NCBI GenBank assembly: GCA_029027985.1
Contig: CP119076.1
Coordinates: 2,540,422-2,604,421 of the forward strand
Reading direction: 5' to 3'
Source: Klebsiella aerogenes
Lineage (GTDB): Bacteria; Pseudomonadota; Gammaproteobacteria; Enterobacterales; Enterobacteriaceae
Length of the DNA: 64,000 nt
This document shows positions 18,013-27,085 of this stretch, one piece after another. Numbering within the stretch: the stretch's first letter is position 1; every line of letters begins with the position of its first letter. The position numbers and the translations under genes are program-made. The notes under the pieces are model-generated. The model saw nothing but the letters and a program-made list of their open reading frames with translations. It made no database searches and was not told where the DNA came from.

Positions 18013-18884
18013 CAGGCGATCTCCTGTTCATCGGTGCCGAGGTATGCGGCGATGACGCTCAGATTGGATTGGATCTCAGCAGGCGTGCCATGGGCGATAA
18101 CATCGCCATGATCGAGAACAATCACCTGATCGGAAATCTCCATCACCATGCTCATATCATGTTCAATCAGCAATACGCTAATGCCGTGATGCTCGCGCAG
18201 AAAACGGATTATTCGGCTCAGAGCGCGAGTTTCCACCGGGTTAAGCCCCGCCGCCGGTTCATCAAGGCACAGTATTTCCGGCCCGGTGCACATCGCGCGG
18301 GCAATCTCCAGCCTTCGCTGTTGCCCATAGGAGAGCGTACCCGCCAGACGGTTGGCGCAATCGACCATCTCCACGACTTCCAGCCAGTAAAAAGCCCGTT
18401 CTAAGGCGCGGTTTTCTGCTTGCCGATAGCCGCGGGTATTGAGGATCCCCGCGATCAGATGGCGGTTAACCTGCATATGCTGGGCCACCATCAGGTTTTC
18501 AATGACCGTCATTTCGCGAAACAGGCGGATATTCTGGAACGTCCGCGCCAGCCCTGCGCGGTTTACCAGATGCGCGCCGCCGAACATTTTGTAGTACATC
18601 TGCCGCCCGAGTCTGGCGGGATGTAAGAAATCGTCGGCATGCAGTTTCTGCCCTAATACCTGAATAACATCGGTCATTCGTTGATGGGCATGGAGACGTA
18701 TAGCGCCGCCGGTGGCGCGATAAAATCCGGTCAGACAATTAAAGACCGTGGTTTTCCCTGCGCCGTTTGGACCGATAAGCGCGGTTATCGATCCGCGTTC
18801 CACCGCAAGATTGACATCATTCAGCGCCTTAATACCGCCAAAACGCATCATCAGGTGCTCGACCTGTAAAATGGCATCACTCAT
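18012..18884 (-). CDS. livG: Branched-chain amino-acid-type ABC transporter ATPase LivG
   Basis: 290 residues, longer than E. coli LivG (255) because of an insert around residues 70-105 that carries [20 protein letters not shown]. Walker [10 protein letters not shown], signature [15 protein letters not shown] and Walker [14 protein letters not shown] are present. The insert is typical of a LivG branch common in alpha- and beta-proteobacteria, suggesting this locus is not the enterobacterial core livKHMGF. It overlaps livM by four bases. Confidence 0.9.
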   Translation of the reverse strand: MSDAILQVEHLMMRFGGIKALNDVNLAVERGSITALIGPNGAGKTTVFNCLTGFYRATGGAIRLHAHQRMTDVIQVLGQKLHADDFLHPARLGRQMYYKMFGGAHLVNRAGLARTFQNIRLFREMTVIENLMVAQHMQVNRHLIAGILNTRGYRQAENRALERAFYWLEVVEMVDCANRLAGTLSYGQQRRLEIARAMCTGPEILCLDEPAAGLNPVETRALSRIIRFLREHHGISVLLIEHDMSMVMEISDQVIVLDHGDVIAHGTPAEIQSNLSVIAAYLGTDEQEIA

Positions 18885-20167
18885 GGCGCCACCCCTTTGC
18901 GGATTTCAACGCCCGTTCGTCCGCTACGCACCAGACCGCGCGGCCGCCAGATCATCATCAGAACCATTAAAACGCCGAACAGCAGGACGCGATACTCATC
19001 AAAACCGCGTAGCAACTCCGGCGTGACCGTCAGCACGAAGGCCGCCAGCACCACGCCCAGCGTTGATCCCATCCCCCCTAGCACCACAATAGCCAGAATT
19101 AATGCCGACTCGAAAAAGGTAAACGAGGTGGGATTGACGAACCCCTGATAGGTGGCAAAAAACACCCCGGCGATCCCCGCGGTCGATGCGCCCAACATAA
19201 AAGCCGACAGCTTCACCAGCACGTGGTTAAGCCCCATCGCCCGACAGGCGATCTCATCCTCCCGTAACGCCTCCCAGGCGCGACCGATCGGCATGCGGGT
19301 CAGGCGATGTTTAATCAACAGCACCAGCAGCACCACGATAAACAGCACGGCATAGATAAAGATAAACTTGAGATTGGGGTTGTAGCTGGTATGCAAAAAC
19401 TCATGAATGGGCACGCCGCCCTCTTTCGCCCTGCGGGCAAACTCCAGACCAAATAAGGTTGGTGAGGGTACCGAAACGCCGTTAGGCCCGCCGGTGAAGC
19501 TGACCCAGTTGTTGAGCACCAGGCGAATAATCTCACCAAACCCCAGAGTGACAATAGCCAGGTAATCGCCGTGCATACGCAGGACTGGAAACCCCAGCAA
19601 CGCCCCGGCCAGCGCCGCCATCACCGCCCCCAGCGGCAGCACCGCCCAGAAGCCTAAACCGAGATATTGATAGCCGAGCGCCAGTCCGTACGCGCCAATG
19701 GCGTAGAACGCGACGTAACCAAGATCCAGCAACCCGGCCAGACCGACCACGATGTTTAATCCCAGCCCCAGCAGCACGTAGATCAGACCCAGAATCGCCA
19801 CGGTGAGCAGGTATTTACTCGCCAGCAACGGAAAAGCCACCGCCAGCACCACCAGCAGCGGGATGACAACACGCAGCCGACTACGATAACCGGGCGGACG
19901 CACATAGACCCCCTGGTCGTTACCGTCAAAGCGCCCGGCAAACCGCCTACCGCCGCGGGTTTGCAGCAACAGGCTTAACAGCAAGCGTCCGGCCATCACT
20001 ATCGCCACCAGTACGACCACGCGCTGCGTGGAGAGCGTAAAACTGTAGCCTTTCAGCACAATGCCGACGATCGGACCAAAGACAATCAACGCGCACAGAC
20101 CGGCCAACACGCTATCGATCACGCTACGCTTAATATCGATGCCGTCTAAACGAGAAACGTCCGTCAT
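18881..20167 (-). CDS. livM: Branched-chain amino-acid-type ABC transporter permease LivM
   Basis: 428 residues with three N-terminal helices added to the usual LivM core, as in E. coli LivM. The core motifs [19 protein letters not shown] and [17 protein letters not shown] are recognisable. Inner-membrane channel partner of LivH. Gap to livH is eight bases, overlap with livG four bases: one operon. Confidence 0.92.
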   Translation of the reverse strand: MTDVSRLDGIDIKRSVIDSVLAGLCALIVFGPIVGIVLKGYSFTLSTQRVVVLVAIVMAGRLLLSLLLQTRGGRRFAGRFDGNDQGVYVRPPGYRSRLRVVIPLLVVLAVAFPLLASKYLLTVAILGLIYVLLGLGLNIVVGLAGLLDLGYVAFYAIGAYGLALGYQYLGLGFWAVLPLGAVMAALAGALLGFPVLRMHGDYLAIVTLGFGEIIRLVLNNWVSFTGGPNGVSVPSPTLFGLEFARRAKEGGVPIHEFLHTSYNPNLKFIFIYAVLFIVVLLVLLIKHRLTRMPIGRAWEALREDEIACRAMGLNHVLVKLSAFMLGASTAGIAGVFFATYQGFVNPTSFTFFESALILAIVVLGGMGSTLGVVLAAFVLTVTPELLRGFDEYRVLLFGVLMVLMMIWRPRGLVRSGRTGVEIRKGVAP

Positions 20168-20175
20168 ATTTCCCC

Positions 20176-21090
20176 CTAGACCTTAGCCACGACGGGACGG
20201 CCCAACAGCCCCTGCGGACGGAAAATAAGGATCGCCACCAGTAAGGCGAAGGAGAAGACATCTTTGTAATCCGAGTTCACCAACCCGGCGAATTGCGCCT
20301 CAGCAACGCCCAGCAGCAGGCCGCCGAGCATCGCGCCCGGAAGCGAGCCAATGCCGCCCAGCACCGCGGCAGTAAATGCCTTAATACCAATAATAAAACC
20401 GATGTAGAAATCAAAGGTGCCGTAGTTCATGGTGACCAGAACGCCGGCAAGCCCAGCCATCGCCGCGCCAATCATAAACACCATCGAGATCACCCGGTCA
20501 GTGTTGATCCCGAGGATAGCCGCCATCCGCCGGTCCTGTTGCGTCGCGCGGCACACCCGCCCCAACTGGGTGTGATTGATTACCCAGCTCAGTACTATCA
20601 TGCCGACCAATGCGGCCAGCAGGATAAAGATTTTGGTCCAGGTGATTTGCACCACGCCATCGCCGACCGTAATACGCAGCACGCCATGCATCAACGTGGG
20701 GATCCCCTGCTGGTTGGGCCCCTGGCTCAGTTGCACGTAGTTTTGCAAGATAAGCGACATGCCGATCGCCGAAATCAGCGGTGCCAGACGGGTCGAGTTA
20801 CGCAACGGCCGGTATGCAATGCGTTCGATAGCCCAACCGTATACCCCGGTGACGATAATAGTGAACACCAGCGTGCCGAAAATCAGTAGCGGAAAGGAGT
20901 GGATACCGAAGTAAGCCAGCAGCGCCAGCCCGATGGCGCACAGGTAAGCGGAGATCATATACACCTCGCCATGGGCGAAGTTAATCATGCCGATAATGCC
21001 ATACACCATGGTGTAGCCAATGGCGATCAATCCGTAGACCGCGCCGAGCGTTAAGCCATTGATCAGTTGTTGCAGAAAAAATGCCGCCAT
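20176..21090 (-). CDS. livH: Branched-chain amino-acid-type ABC transporter permease LivH
   Basis: 304 residues from the ATG at 21090 ([13 protein letters not shown]), which has AGGA nine bases upstream; a frame seven codons longer begins at 21111 with a poorer start. Typical LivH features: [28 protein letters not shown] and [16 protein letters not shown]. Inner-membrane permease of the cluster. Confidence 0.92.
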   Translation of the reverse strand: MAAFFLQQLINGLTLGAVYGLIAIGYTMVYGIIGMINFAHGEVYMISAYLCAIGLALLAYFGIHSFPLLIFGTLVFTIIVTGVYGWAIERIAYRPLRNSTRLAPLISAIGMSLILQNYVQLSQGPNQQGIPTLMHGVLRITVGDGVVQITWTKIFILLAALVGMIVLSWVINHTQLGRVCRATQQDRRMAAILGINTDRVISMVFMIGAAMAGLAGVLVTMNYGTFDFYIGFIIGIKAFTAAVLGGIGSLPGAMLGGLLLGVAEAQFAGLVNSDYKDVFSFALLVAILIFRPQGLLGRPVVAKV

Positions 21091-21201
21091 AAGAACCATC
21101 CTGCCAGTCAAGGTGCAGCAGGCGGTGATGTTTTACCGTCTGCTGCCTGTGGTGGTACGACGCCCCTCTGATGAGAGCGTTATGCGCACTGCAATCCCGG
21201 G

Positions 21202-22317
21202 TTACAACTGGTGGTATTTGCCTTTATCATCCCATTGATAAACCACATAATCCGACACTTTCAGGTCTCCTTTACCATCCCAGGCTTTCTTGCCCATCAC
21301 GGTATCGACGCTGTGGTTTTTCAGCCATTCGCTGGCCTTGGCATTATCGGTGCCAGCCGCGTTGTAGGCTGCGGCTATGGCCTGAATCGAGGCATAGGCA
21401 TAAAGGGTATAACCCTCGGGTTCAAAACCGCTGGCGCGGAATTTCTCGATCACCGTTTTACCTTCCGGGATGGTGCGCGGATCCTGCCCAAAGGTCATCA
21501 ATACGCCATTGGTAAACTGCGGGCCACCGGCTGCAGTTACCAGCTCTTCGGTCACGATACAATCGCCGGAGAAGAACTTGGCCTGCACGCCCTGCTCGCG
21601 CATCTGGCGCACCAGCGGCCCGGCCTCAGGATGGCAACCGCCGAAGTAGACCACATCCGGCTTCAGCGCGCCGATTTTAGTCACCAGCGCATTGAAGTCT
21701 TTTTCGCCACGGGATAAGCCTTCATACAGCACCTCTTTGGTTCCACGTTTGGCCAACGCCGCGCGCGTCGCATCGGCTAACCCTTGTCCGTAGGTGTCTT
21801 TATCGTGGATGACGGCAATTTTCTTCGCTTTCAGCACGTCCAGCATATAATTGGCGGCGATAACCCCTTGTTGGTCATCACGCCCGCACATGCGGAACAG
21901 ATCTTTCATACCGCGTTCGGTGATCTGCGGGTTGGTCGAGCCCGGAGTAATGGTCAGGATCCCGGCTTCGTCATACACCTCGGAGGCGGGCATCGTCGAT
22001 GAAGAACAGAAATGTCCGACCACCGCAGAAACGCCAGCTTCATCGACCAACCGGTTAGCGACCGCTACCGCCTGCTTGGGCTCGCAGGCATCGTCACCCT
22101 GCACCAGCACGATTTTTTCACCTTTAATCCCCCCCGCGGCATTAATATCTGCCGCCGCTTGCGACGCCCCCTTCCAGTACTGGGCGCCATAGGTCGCGTT
22201 TGGCCCGGTAAAGGGCCCCGCCACGCCAATCTTTACATCCGCCTGTGCATAAAATGCCGCGCTCAAACAACCTGCTATTGCAAAATGCAGAGTCAACTTT
22301 TTAAGTGTTAAAGACAT
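21202..22317 (-). CDS. Periplasmic binding protein of a liv-type ABC transporter
   Basis: 371 residues from ATG 22317 (MSLTLKKLTLHF), with a signal peptide cleaved near AQA-DV. The mature protein is a type I periplasmic-binding protein of the LivJ/LivK family: KIGVAGPFTGPNATYG, AVVGHFCSSSTMPAS, HDKDTYGQG. The cysteine pair around FCSS and the DDACEP segment are typical. The ligand could be Leu/Ile/Val or another aliphatic amino acid. A long leader of 111 bases separates it from livH. The frame is open for 95 more codons upstream, but no ribosome site supports an earlier start. Confidence 0.88.
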   Translation of the reverse strand: MSLTLKKLTLHFAIAGCLSAAFYAQADVKIGVAGPFTGPNATYGAQYWKGASQAAADINAAGGIKGEKIVLVQGDDACEPKQAVAVANRLVDEAGVSAVVGHFCSSSTMPASEVYDEAGILTITPGSTNPQITERGMKDLFRMCGRDDQQGVIAANYMLDVLKAKKIAVIHDKDTYGQGLADATRAALAKRGTKEVLYEGLSRGEKDFNALVTKIGALKPDVVYFGGCHPEAGPLVRQMREQGVQAKFFSGDCIVTEELVTAAGGPQFTNGVLMTFGQDPRTIPEGKTVIEKFRASGFEPEGYTLYAYASIQAIAAAYNAAGTDNAKASEWLKNHSVDTVMGKKAWDGKGDLKVSDYVVYQWDDKGKYHQL

Positions 22318-22933
22318 TCGGATAGTCCTCAGTGATATCAAACAGACGCCATGAACTGACGCAGTAAAAACCACTAACAGCGTAATGTGCCAATGCTGGA
22401 ATAAGCCGCAGCGGCTTTGGTGGAAGTAGCAAAAAACCTGCCAGGAAGAGAGGTGAAGCCAGATCGATGACGAACAGTCAGGAAGCGTGACAGCCATCGT
22501 TACCACCCCGGCAATGCGCCCATCTTTACAAGTCAGGAGGTCTGTTGCCATCACGTGGCGTGTCGGGAACTTTGGTGTCCGTACCGACAGCAAGCTAAAC
22601 ATATACCCGTCATCGTTCAGGTCGCGTGTGCGTTGGCTGCGCGTAACCCGAACTATTTAGTGTATAGGATGATTTTTTCATCCTTGCGCACTGGACTGGT
22701 GCAAAAGTGCGGAGATGATCAAAAGTAGTGAAAATTTTGCTGCATTAATGTGAATTTGATACCGAGGGTCAGCGGAATACTCGGTAATACAGGCAGCTAC
22801 AACGCATGGTTCGCCGAGGAATGGTAATTTTATGCGATGAGAATGAGGTTACGCTTTGAATCATTAATTAAATTTACGTATTATCCTAAGCCTTGTTCTT
22901 TTACCTGCCGTCATCACGGGTTTAACCTCATGG
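22318..22933. other. Long intergenic region upstream of the liv-type operon
   Basis: About 600 bases between two divergent genes. It must hold the liv-type promoter (right-to-left) and the promoter for the small gene at 22934. It contains the second copy of the dispersed palindrome (22604-22666). An open frame on the minus strand (up to 22602) is continuous with the binding-protein gene but has no initiation signal. No RNA gene or riboswitch was recognised. Confidence 0.4.
22604..22666. repeat. Dispersed imperfect palindrome, copy 2
   Basis: Begins TACCCGTCATCGTTCAGG and ends CCCGAACTATTTAGTGTATA. It is the reverse-complement relative of the element at 4074-4133, sharing the TACCCGTCAT and TATTTAG ends and a central TTGGC. 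The middle has diverged more than the ends, as expected of a structured palindrome. Confidence 0.55.
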
Positions 22934-23221
22934 ATGAAAATAATGACTTTTAAAACATTAATTATTATCTCAGTTAGCGCGTTATTCATTAATGCCAGCG
23001 CCACCGCGGCACAGGGTATTGCCGACCCGTTGCATTATACGCCGCCGGAACCGGCCGACCTTGCCGTTAATCCCCCTTCAGAAACACCTGAATCGAAAAC
23101 CGAACAATCCGCGTTGGCAATCGTCCCGGACGTCAACGCCTATACCTACTACAACGAAAAGGTTAATCCCGTAACCAACGATATTGACCAGATCGAACAA
23201 GGCGGCGTCGTCGAATTCTGA
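22934..23221 (+). CDS. Small exported protein of unknown function
   Basis: 95 residues with an N-terminal signal peptide (about residues 1-25, cleavage near ATA-AQG), then a proline- and glutamate-rich stretch and an acidic C-terminus ending GGVVEF. No family recognised. The start could also be the internal ATG at codon 4. The next small membrane-protein gene lies 56 bases downstream in the same direction, suggesting a pair. Confidence 0.6.
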   Translation: MKIMTFKTLIIISVSALFINASATAAQGIADPLHYTPPEPADLAVNPPSETPESKTEQSALAIVPDVNAYTYYNEKVNPVTNDIDQIEQGGVVEF

Positions 23222-23277
23222 TATATCCCGGCGTATGGTGTGCGCCGGAAATAAATGCTGAATACGGAGCATTCATC

Positions 23278-23463
23278 ATGATGAAGGATTATCTGATCGT
23301 CGCCTGGATTACCCTTGTGGCCTGCTGGCCGATTACGTTGCCGGTGTTAGCCATCGTCGCCGGAATACTTTTCTATAGCCGTCATCGTATCACTGGCGTA
23401 ATCGTGTGCGGGTTTTTCGTTCTGGAAGCCGTGGCGGCATGGCAGTTTGAACGCTACATGTAG
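23278..23463 (+). CDS. Small membrane protein of unknown function
   Basis: 61 residues with two hydrophobic segments (about 6-30 and 38-55) separated by a basic loop (YSRHRI). A ribosome site GGAG precedes the double ATG. No family recognised. It lies between the small exported protein and the convergent ydhR. Confidence 0.6.
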   Translation: MMKDYLIVAWITLVACWPITLPVLAIVAGILFYSRHRITGVIVCGFFVLEAVAAWQFERYM

Positions 23464-23476
23464 CCACGGCACTCGA

Positions 23477-23785
23477 TCAGGTCACCGGTCCATGGTTAAT
23501 GTGGCTTAGCGGCAGATTGACGTCGAAAATCTTGAAAAACATCTCCTCTACGCCAAACTGCTGCAGGCGCGCGGCGTGCTTTTTCGCATACGCCTGCGCA
23601 GTCTGTTCATCGGCAAACAGATAAATCCCACCCGCTTCCTGCGCGGACGCGTTCTCTGTCCAAATCTTCCAGATAAAACCGGGTTCGTGGTTAATCGACT
23701 CCGCGAGCTCGGCTAACTGGGTAGACATTTCATCGCCAAACGGACCGTTAAAGGCAAAATGCACTTGCAATAGTGTGTTCGACAT
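23477..23785 (-). CDS. ydhR: YdhR family putative monooxygenase
   Basis: 102 residues, colinear with E. coli Ydh[38 protein letters not shown] and FDVNLPLS. YdhR is a dimeric alpha/beta-barrel protein of the ABM-like superfamily, proposed to act on aromatic compounds without cofactor; the activity is not proven. It converges with the preceding small membrane-protein gene. Confidence 0.88.
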   Translation of the reverse strand: MSNTLLQVHFAFNGPFGDEMSTQLAELAESINHEPGFIWKIWTENASAQEAGGIYLFADEQTAQAYAKKHAARLQQFGVEEMFFKIFDVNLPLSHINHGPVT

Positions 23786-23981
23786 ACTCTCTCCCTGAAT
23801 GCATTGGGCTAAATGACAGTGCTATCCTACCCGATTCCCGCTTAAGGCCGCAGCCAGATGATGCGATGAGTGTTCGTCCCGGCAATCATGCTTAGGTAAG
23901 AAGTTTTCCGTCGCTTTTCCATGGCCTGATTACACTTCAAAGAGCGACCTGCATAACAGGCCACCACGCAATGAGGAAGCC

Positions 23982-24802
23982 ATGGGAAACAAGAAAAAAA
24001 TCGTTACGCCCGTCGTGAACGCCAAAACGGAACCACTGAGCGAGAAAGAATATGAGCAGGCGCTGCGTAAGCTGCATGTCGAACTGGTGAAGCTGCAACG
24101 GTGGGTGGTGTATAAAGGGCTTAAGGTCTGTATCGTGTTCGAAGGTCGCGATGGCGCTGGCAAAGGCGGTACGATTAAGGCGCCATCACCGAACGCGTCA
24201 GCCCGCGGGTATTCCGCGTCGTCGCCCTGCCCGCGCCAACCGAGCGTGAAAGAAGCCAGCTTTATTTTCAGCGCTATATTAAGCATCTTCCCGCTGCTGG
24301 CGAAATCGTGATTTTTGACCGTAGCTGGTACAACCGCGCCGGTGTGGAACGGGTGATGGGATTTTGTACGCTGGAAGAGGTGCAGAAATTCCTCGAGGGC
24401 GCGCCAATGGTGGAGCGCGGGATGGTTGAATCAGGCATTATTCTGCTGAAATACTGGCTGGAGGTGACGCCGCAAGAACAAGAGCGCCGCCTGCGCGATC
24501 GTATCGATGACGGTCGCAAAATCTGGAAGCTATCGCCAATGGATATTAAGTCTTTCAACCGCTGGGATGACTATACGGAAGCCCGCGACGCGATGTTTGC
24601 CGCCACCGATACCGCCTGGGCGCCGTGGTTTGTCGCCCGCTCGGAAGATAAAAAACGCGTGCGTCTGAATATTATTACGCATCTGCTCTCGCAAATTCCC
24701 TATGAGTCTCTGCCAACGGAACACGTGACCTTACCAAAACGCAAAATAGGCAAAGTAAAACCGACTAATTTCCCTTTCCGCTTTATTCCTGAGAAATTTT
24801 AA
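23982..24802 (+). pseudogene. ppk2: Polyphosphate kinase 2 (PPK2), disrupted by a frameshift
   Basis: PPK2 transfers phosphate between polyphosphate and nucleotides. The first 66 codons contain Walker A GRDGAGKGG (about residues 55-63) and run to GGTIKA, then leave frame at 24180-24184. The original frame resumes as ITERVSPRVFRVVALP and IVIFDRSWYNRAG (Walker B and lid) and ends at 24802. The break is GCGCC where the family alignment expects a single codon between Lys and Ile, so a duplicated GC (or one lost base) is the likely event; removing two bases gives 272 residues, a normal PPK2 length. A truncated product would lack Walker B and the lid. Sequencing error cannot be excluded. Confidence 0.85.
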
Positions 24803-24813
24803 TACGTTCCTGG

Positions 24814-24843
24814 CCTCTGCGCTGAATCCCCTCATCGCAGAGG
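24814..24843. repeat. Hairpin after ppk2
   Basis: CCTCTGCG (24814-24821) and CGCAGAGG (24836-24843) form a perfect eight-base stem 13 bases after the ppk2 stop. There is no T run, so it is at best a weak terminator. Confidence 0.45.
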
Positions 24844-24896
24844 TGTATTACGGCTATCGTTAGTATTTCATGCTATTGCCTTACGCTGGAATGCGC

Positions 24897-24952
24897 CTCG
24901 CAAAAATAAAACAAAGCCGCTGCTGGCGTTTATTTTTATGTTTGGCGGCGAG
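24897..24952. promoter_or_regulatory. Palindromic region before the toxin-antitoxin genes
   Basis: Nested inverted repeats: CTCGC/GCGAG at the ends, AAAAATAAA (24902-24910) with TTTATTTTT (24929-24937), and GCC/GGC inside. It lies about 30 bases before the antitoxin start. Antitoxins of this class usually repress their own promoter, so this is the likely operator, though it could also act as a terminator of the upstream gene. Confidence 0.4.
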
Positions 24953-24984
24953 ATAATCAGGTGACCAACCACATGGAGGCGATG

Positions 24985-25173
24985 ATGAAAGACAATGCGG
25001 CGAAGAAAATTCTGGTGAATGAGCATGTTGTAACGGTTAAGCCGTCTTGCCAACAGCAAGACGTTGTTGATACGGAAAGTGGTCAGCAAGAGCGGGGATT
25101 CATAAAGGCGATGAATGAATTTACCGCGCGCGCCGGTTTACTGTCGGAAGATCCATTTTTCGAAGGGATTTAG
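24985..25173 (+). CDS. CcdA-like antitoxin
   Basis: 62 residues from ATG 24985, chosen because GGAGG lies five bases upstream. The C-terminal part (FIKAMNEFTARAGLLSEDPFF) resembles the toxin-binding tail of CcdA-type antitoxins; the N-terminal DNA-binding part is poorly conserved. Its size, its position directly before a CcdB-like gene (five bases between stop and start) and its AT-rich composition support a type II antitoxin role. The assignment is by context more than sequence. Confidence 0.6.
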   Translation: MKDNAAKKILVNEHVVTVKPSCQQQDVVDTESGQQERGFIKAMNEFTARAGLLSEDPFFEGI

Positions 25174-25178
25174 TGACC

Positions 25179-25496
25179 ATGCAATTTGATGTTTATCGTA
25201 ATCCATCGTCACGGACAAATGAATTACAACCTTATCTTATGGTGATTCAACATGATTACTATGATGATTTATCGTCGAGATTAATTCTGCCACTGAGTTA
25301 TCATACCCACCTGGCTGGTCACTATCACGCTGCAGCCCCACGAATAAACCTCGAGTTTCAGAAGTTATTTCTCAACACGCCTGGAATAACCAGCGTGGCA
25401 AAACAGCGGCTGGATAAAAAATATTTTGTCTGTAATTTACGTAAAGAAAGAACGGCGGTAATTTCAGCTATTGATGCATTAATCACTAACACGTAA
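25179..25496 (+). CDS. CcdB-family toxin
   Basis: 105 residues starting MQFDVYRNPSSRT, matching the CcdB fold pattern: a first strand, then PYLMVIQHDYYDDLSSRLILPL, and APRINLEF in the position of the second sheet. CcdB of plasmid F is a 101-residue inhibitor of DNA gyrase whose last residues Trp-Gly-Ile are needed for killing; here the C-terminus ends ALITNT without them. It follows the antitoxin gene by five bases. It may be a divergent, detoxified or differently targeted member. Confidence 0.7.
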   Translation: MQFDVYRNPSSRTNELQPYLMVIQHDYYDDLSSRLILPLSYHTHLAGHYHAAAPRINLEFQKLFLNTPGITSVAKQRLDKKYFVCNLRKERTAVISAIDALITNT

Positions 25497-25497
25497 A

Positions 25498-25522
25498 CCC
25501 GCCCCGAAATCTCCGGGGCGGG
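25498..25522 (-). terminator. Terminator hairpin of the fdnGHI operon
   Basis: CCCGCCCCG (25498-25506) with CGGGGCGGG (25514-25522). Read on the minus strand it follows fdnI by about 15 bases and is followed by TTT. It also lies two bases after the toxin stop, so it may serve both directions. Confidence 0.6.
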
Positions 25523-25537
25523 GAACCACAACAAGAC

Positions 25538-26194
25538 TTAATTCAGTCCTTCACGACTCTCTTTTTTCGCTTCCAGGCGTTCGACATCGCGATACCAGCG
25601 CGGGTGATGTTTCTTCGCCCAACGGCGGCTGACTTTCCCTTCGATCATTCCTTTAATCGACCCTTTCACCCAGAATGCCATATACATATGAATGAGGATC
25701 GCGTGGATCAGAATAATCGCTGACGCGGCGTGAATCAGCAGGCTGTAGCGAATCACCTGAATCGGGAAGTACGGCGCGAAATACGGACGCCAGATAATCA
25801 CCCCGGTCACCAGCAGCACGAAAATCATGCTCATGATGGTCCAGAACATCATCTTCTGCCCGGCGTTGTATTTACCGACGCGCGCAACCTTATGCTCGTT
25901 GCCTTTCAGTACCTCAACGATGCCTTTCAGCCAGGGGATATCCTGCTTATCAGGGATGTTGTGGTGCACGAAGCGCACAAACATAAACATCAGCGCGATA
26001 AAAATCAGCACGCCGAAGAATGGGTGTAAAATACGCCCCATCTGCGGCGTACCGAACGTCTCCGTCAACCACTGCAGCGTCGGGAAGAAAAATGAAATCC
26101 CCGATAACGCCACCAGGAAGAAGCAAATAACGACCGTCCAGTGACAGGCGCGGTCAACAAACTTCGTGCGCACTATCATTTTCGATTTACTCAT
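25538..26194 (-). CDS. fdnI: Formate dehydrogenase-N cytochrome b556 subunit FdnI
   Basis: 218 residues with four membrane helices; it anchors FdnGH on the periplasmic side of the inner membrane and passes electrons through two haems b to menaquinone. Matches E. coli FdnI along its length: [35 protein letters not shown]. The start is the second of two adjacent ATGs (26194), giving better spacing from AGGAGG, which itself lies in the end of fdnH. The genes overlap, so translation is coupled. Confidence 0.95.
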   Translation of the reverse strand: MSKSKMIVRTKFVDRACHWTVVICFFLVALSGISFFFPTLQWLTETFGTPQMGRILHPFFGVLIFIALMFMFVRFVHHNIPDKQDIPWLKGIVEVLKGNEHKVARVGKYNAGQKMMFWTIMSMIFVLLVTGVIIWRPYFAPYFPIQVIRYSLLIHAASAIILIHAILIHMYMAFWVKGSIKGMIEGKVSRRWAKKHHPRWYRDVERLEAKKESREGLN

Positions 26195-27074
26195 CATGCT
26201 CCTCCTCGTCGTCGTCGTCCACTTCCTTATTCGGTCCGATACCGATGTAGTGATAAATCAACCCGGCAAAGGTCGCGATAAAGCCCGCCGCCGACAGCGG
26301 TTTCAGCGCGCCTTTCCACAGATTGATACTGGTATCGATCTGCGGTTCTTTCGGCAGCTTGTGATACAACTCCGGCCGATCGGCATGGTGCAGCACATAC
26401 ATCACGTGCGTCCCGCCAACGCCCTGCGGGTTGTAGATCCCGGCATTGGCATAGCCGCGTTTTTTAAGCTTATCCACCCGCTCCTGCGCCACTTCCAGCA
26501 TCTCTTTCTTGGTGCCGAAGTGGATAGCGCCGGTAGGACAAGTTTTCACACAGGCTGGCTCCTGACCCACGCTGACCCGATCCACGCACAGAGTGCATTT
26601 ATATACCCGGTTATCCTCTTTATTGAGGCGCGGAATATTAAACGGACACCCGGCGATGCAGTAGCCGCAACCAATGCAGTTTTCCTGCTGGAAATCGACG
26701 ATCCCGTTGGCGTACTGAATAATCGCCCCGGCAGACGGACAAGCCTTCAGGCAGCCAGGCTCCTCACAGTGCATGCAGCCATCTTTGCGGATCAACCACT
26801 CCAGTTTGCCGTTTTGTTCGGTTTCGCTAAAGCGCATCACCGTCCAGGATTTGGCGCTTAAATCCGCCGGGTTGTCATACACCCCGACGCAATGCCCCAC
26901 TTCATCACGGATATCGTTCCACTCGGAACAGGCCACCTGGCAGGCTTTACAGCCGACACAGGAAGAGACATCAATAAGCTTGGCGACTTCTGCCTTATAA
27001 TCCCGCGCACGCGGCGCAGGAGTGATCGGGTTGGTCGCAGAGCGTTTAATAATGTCTTGTGTTTCCATCGCCAT
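26187..27074 (-). CDS. fdnH: Formate dehydrogenase-N iron-sulfur subunit FdnH
   Basis: 295 residues with four [4Fe-4S] cysteine groups ([42 protein letters not shown]...CVKTC) and one C-terminal membrane helix, as in E. coli FdnH. It wires the molybdenum subunit FdnG to FdnI. The start [12 protein letters not shown] is identical to the E. coli protein. It begins 11 bases after the fdnG stop. Confidence 0.96.
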   Translation of the reverse strand: MAMETQDIIKRSATNPITPAPRARDYKAEVAKLIDVSSCVGCKACQVACSEWNDIRDEVGHCVGVYDNPADLSAKSWTVMRFSETEQNGKLEWLIRKDGCMHCEEPGCLKACPSAGAIIQYANGIVDFQQENCIGCGYCIAGCPFNIPRLNKEDNRVYKCTLCVDRVSVGQEPACVKTCPTGAIHFGTKKEMLEVAQERVDKLKKRGYANAGIYNPQGVGGTHVMYVLHHADRPELYHKLPKEPQIDTSINLWKGALKPLSAAGFIATFAGLIYHYIGIGPNKEVDDDDEEEHDE

Positions 27075-27085
27075 TTAATCGCTCC

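Noticed and set aside
22318..22602. N-terminal extension of the liv-type binding protein by 95 codons
   Set aside because: The frame is open, but no ribosome site supports an upstream start and a proper signal peptide begins at 22317.
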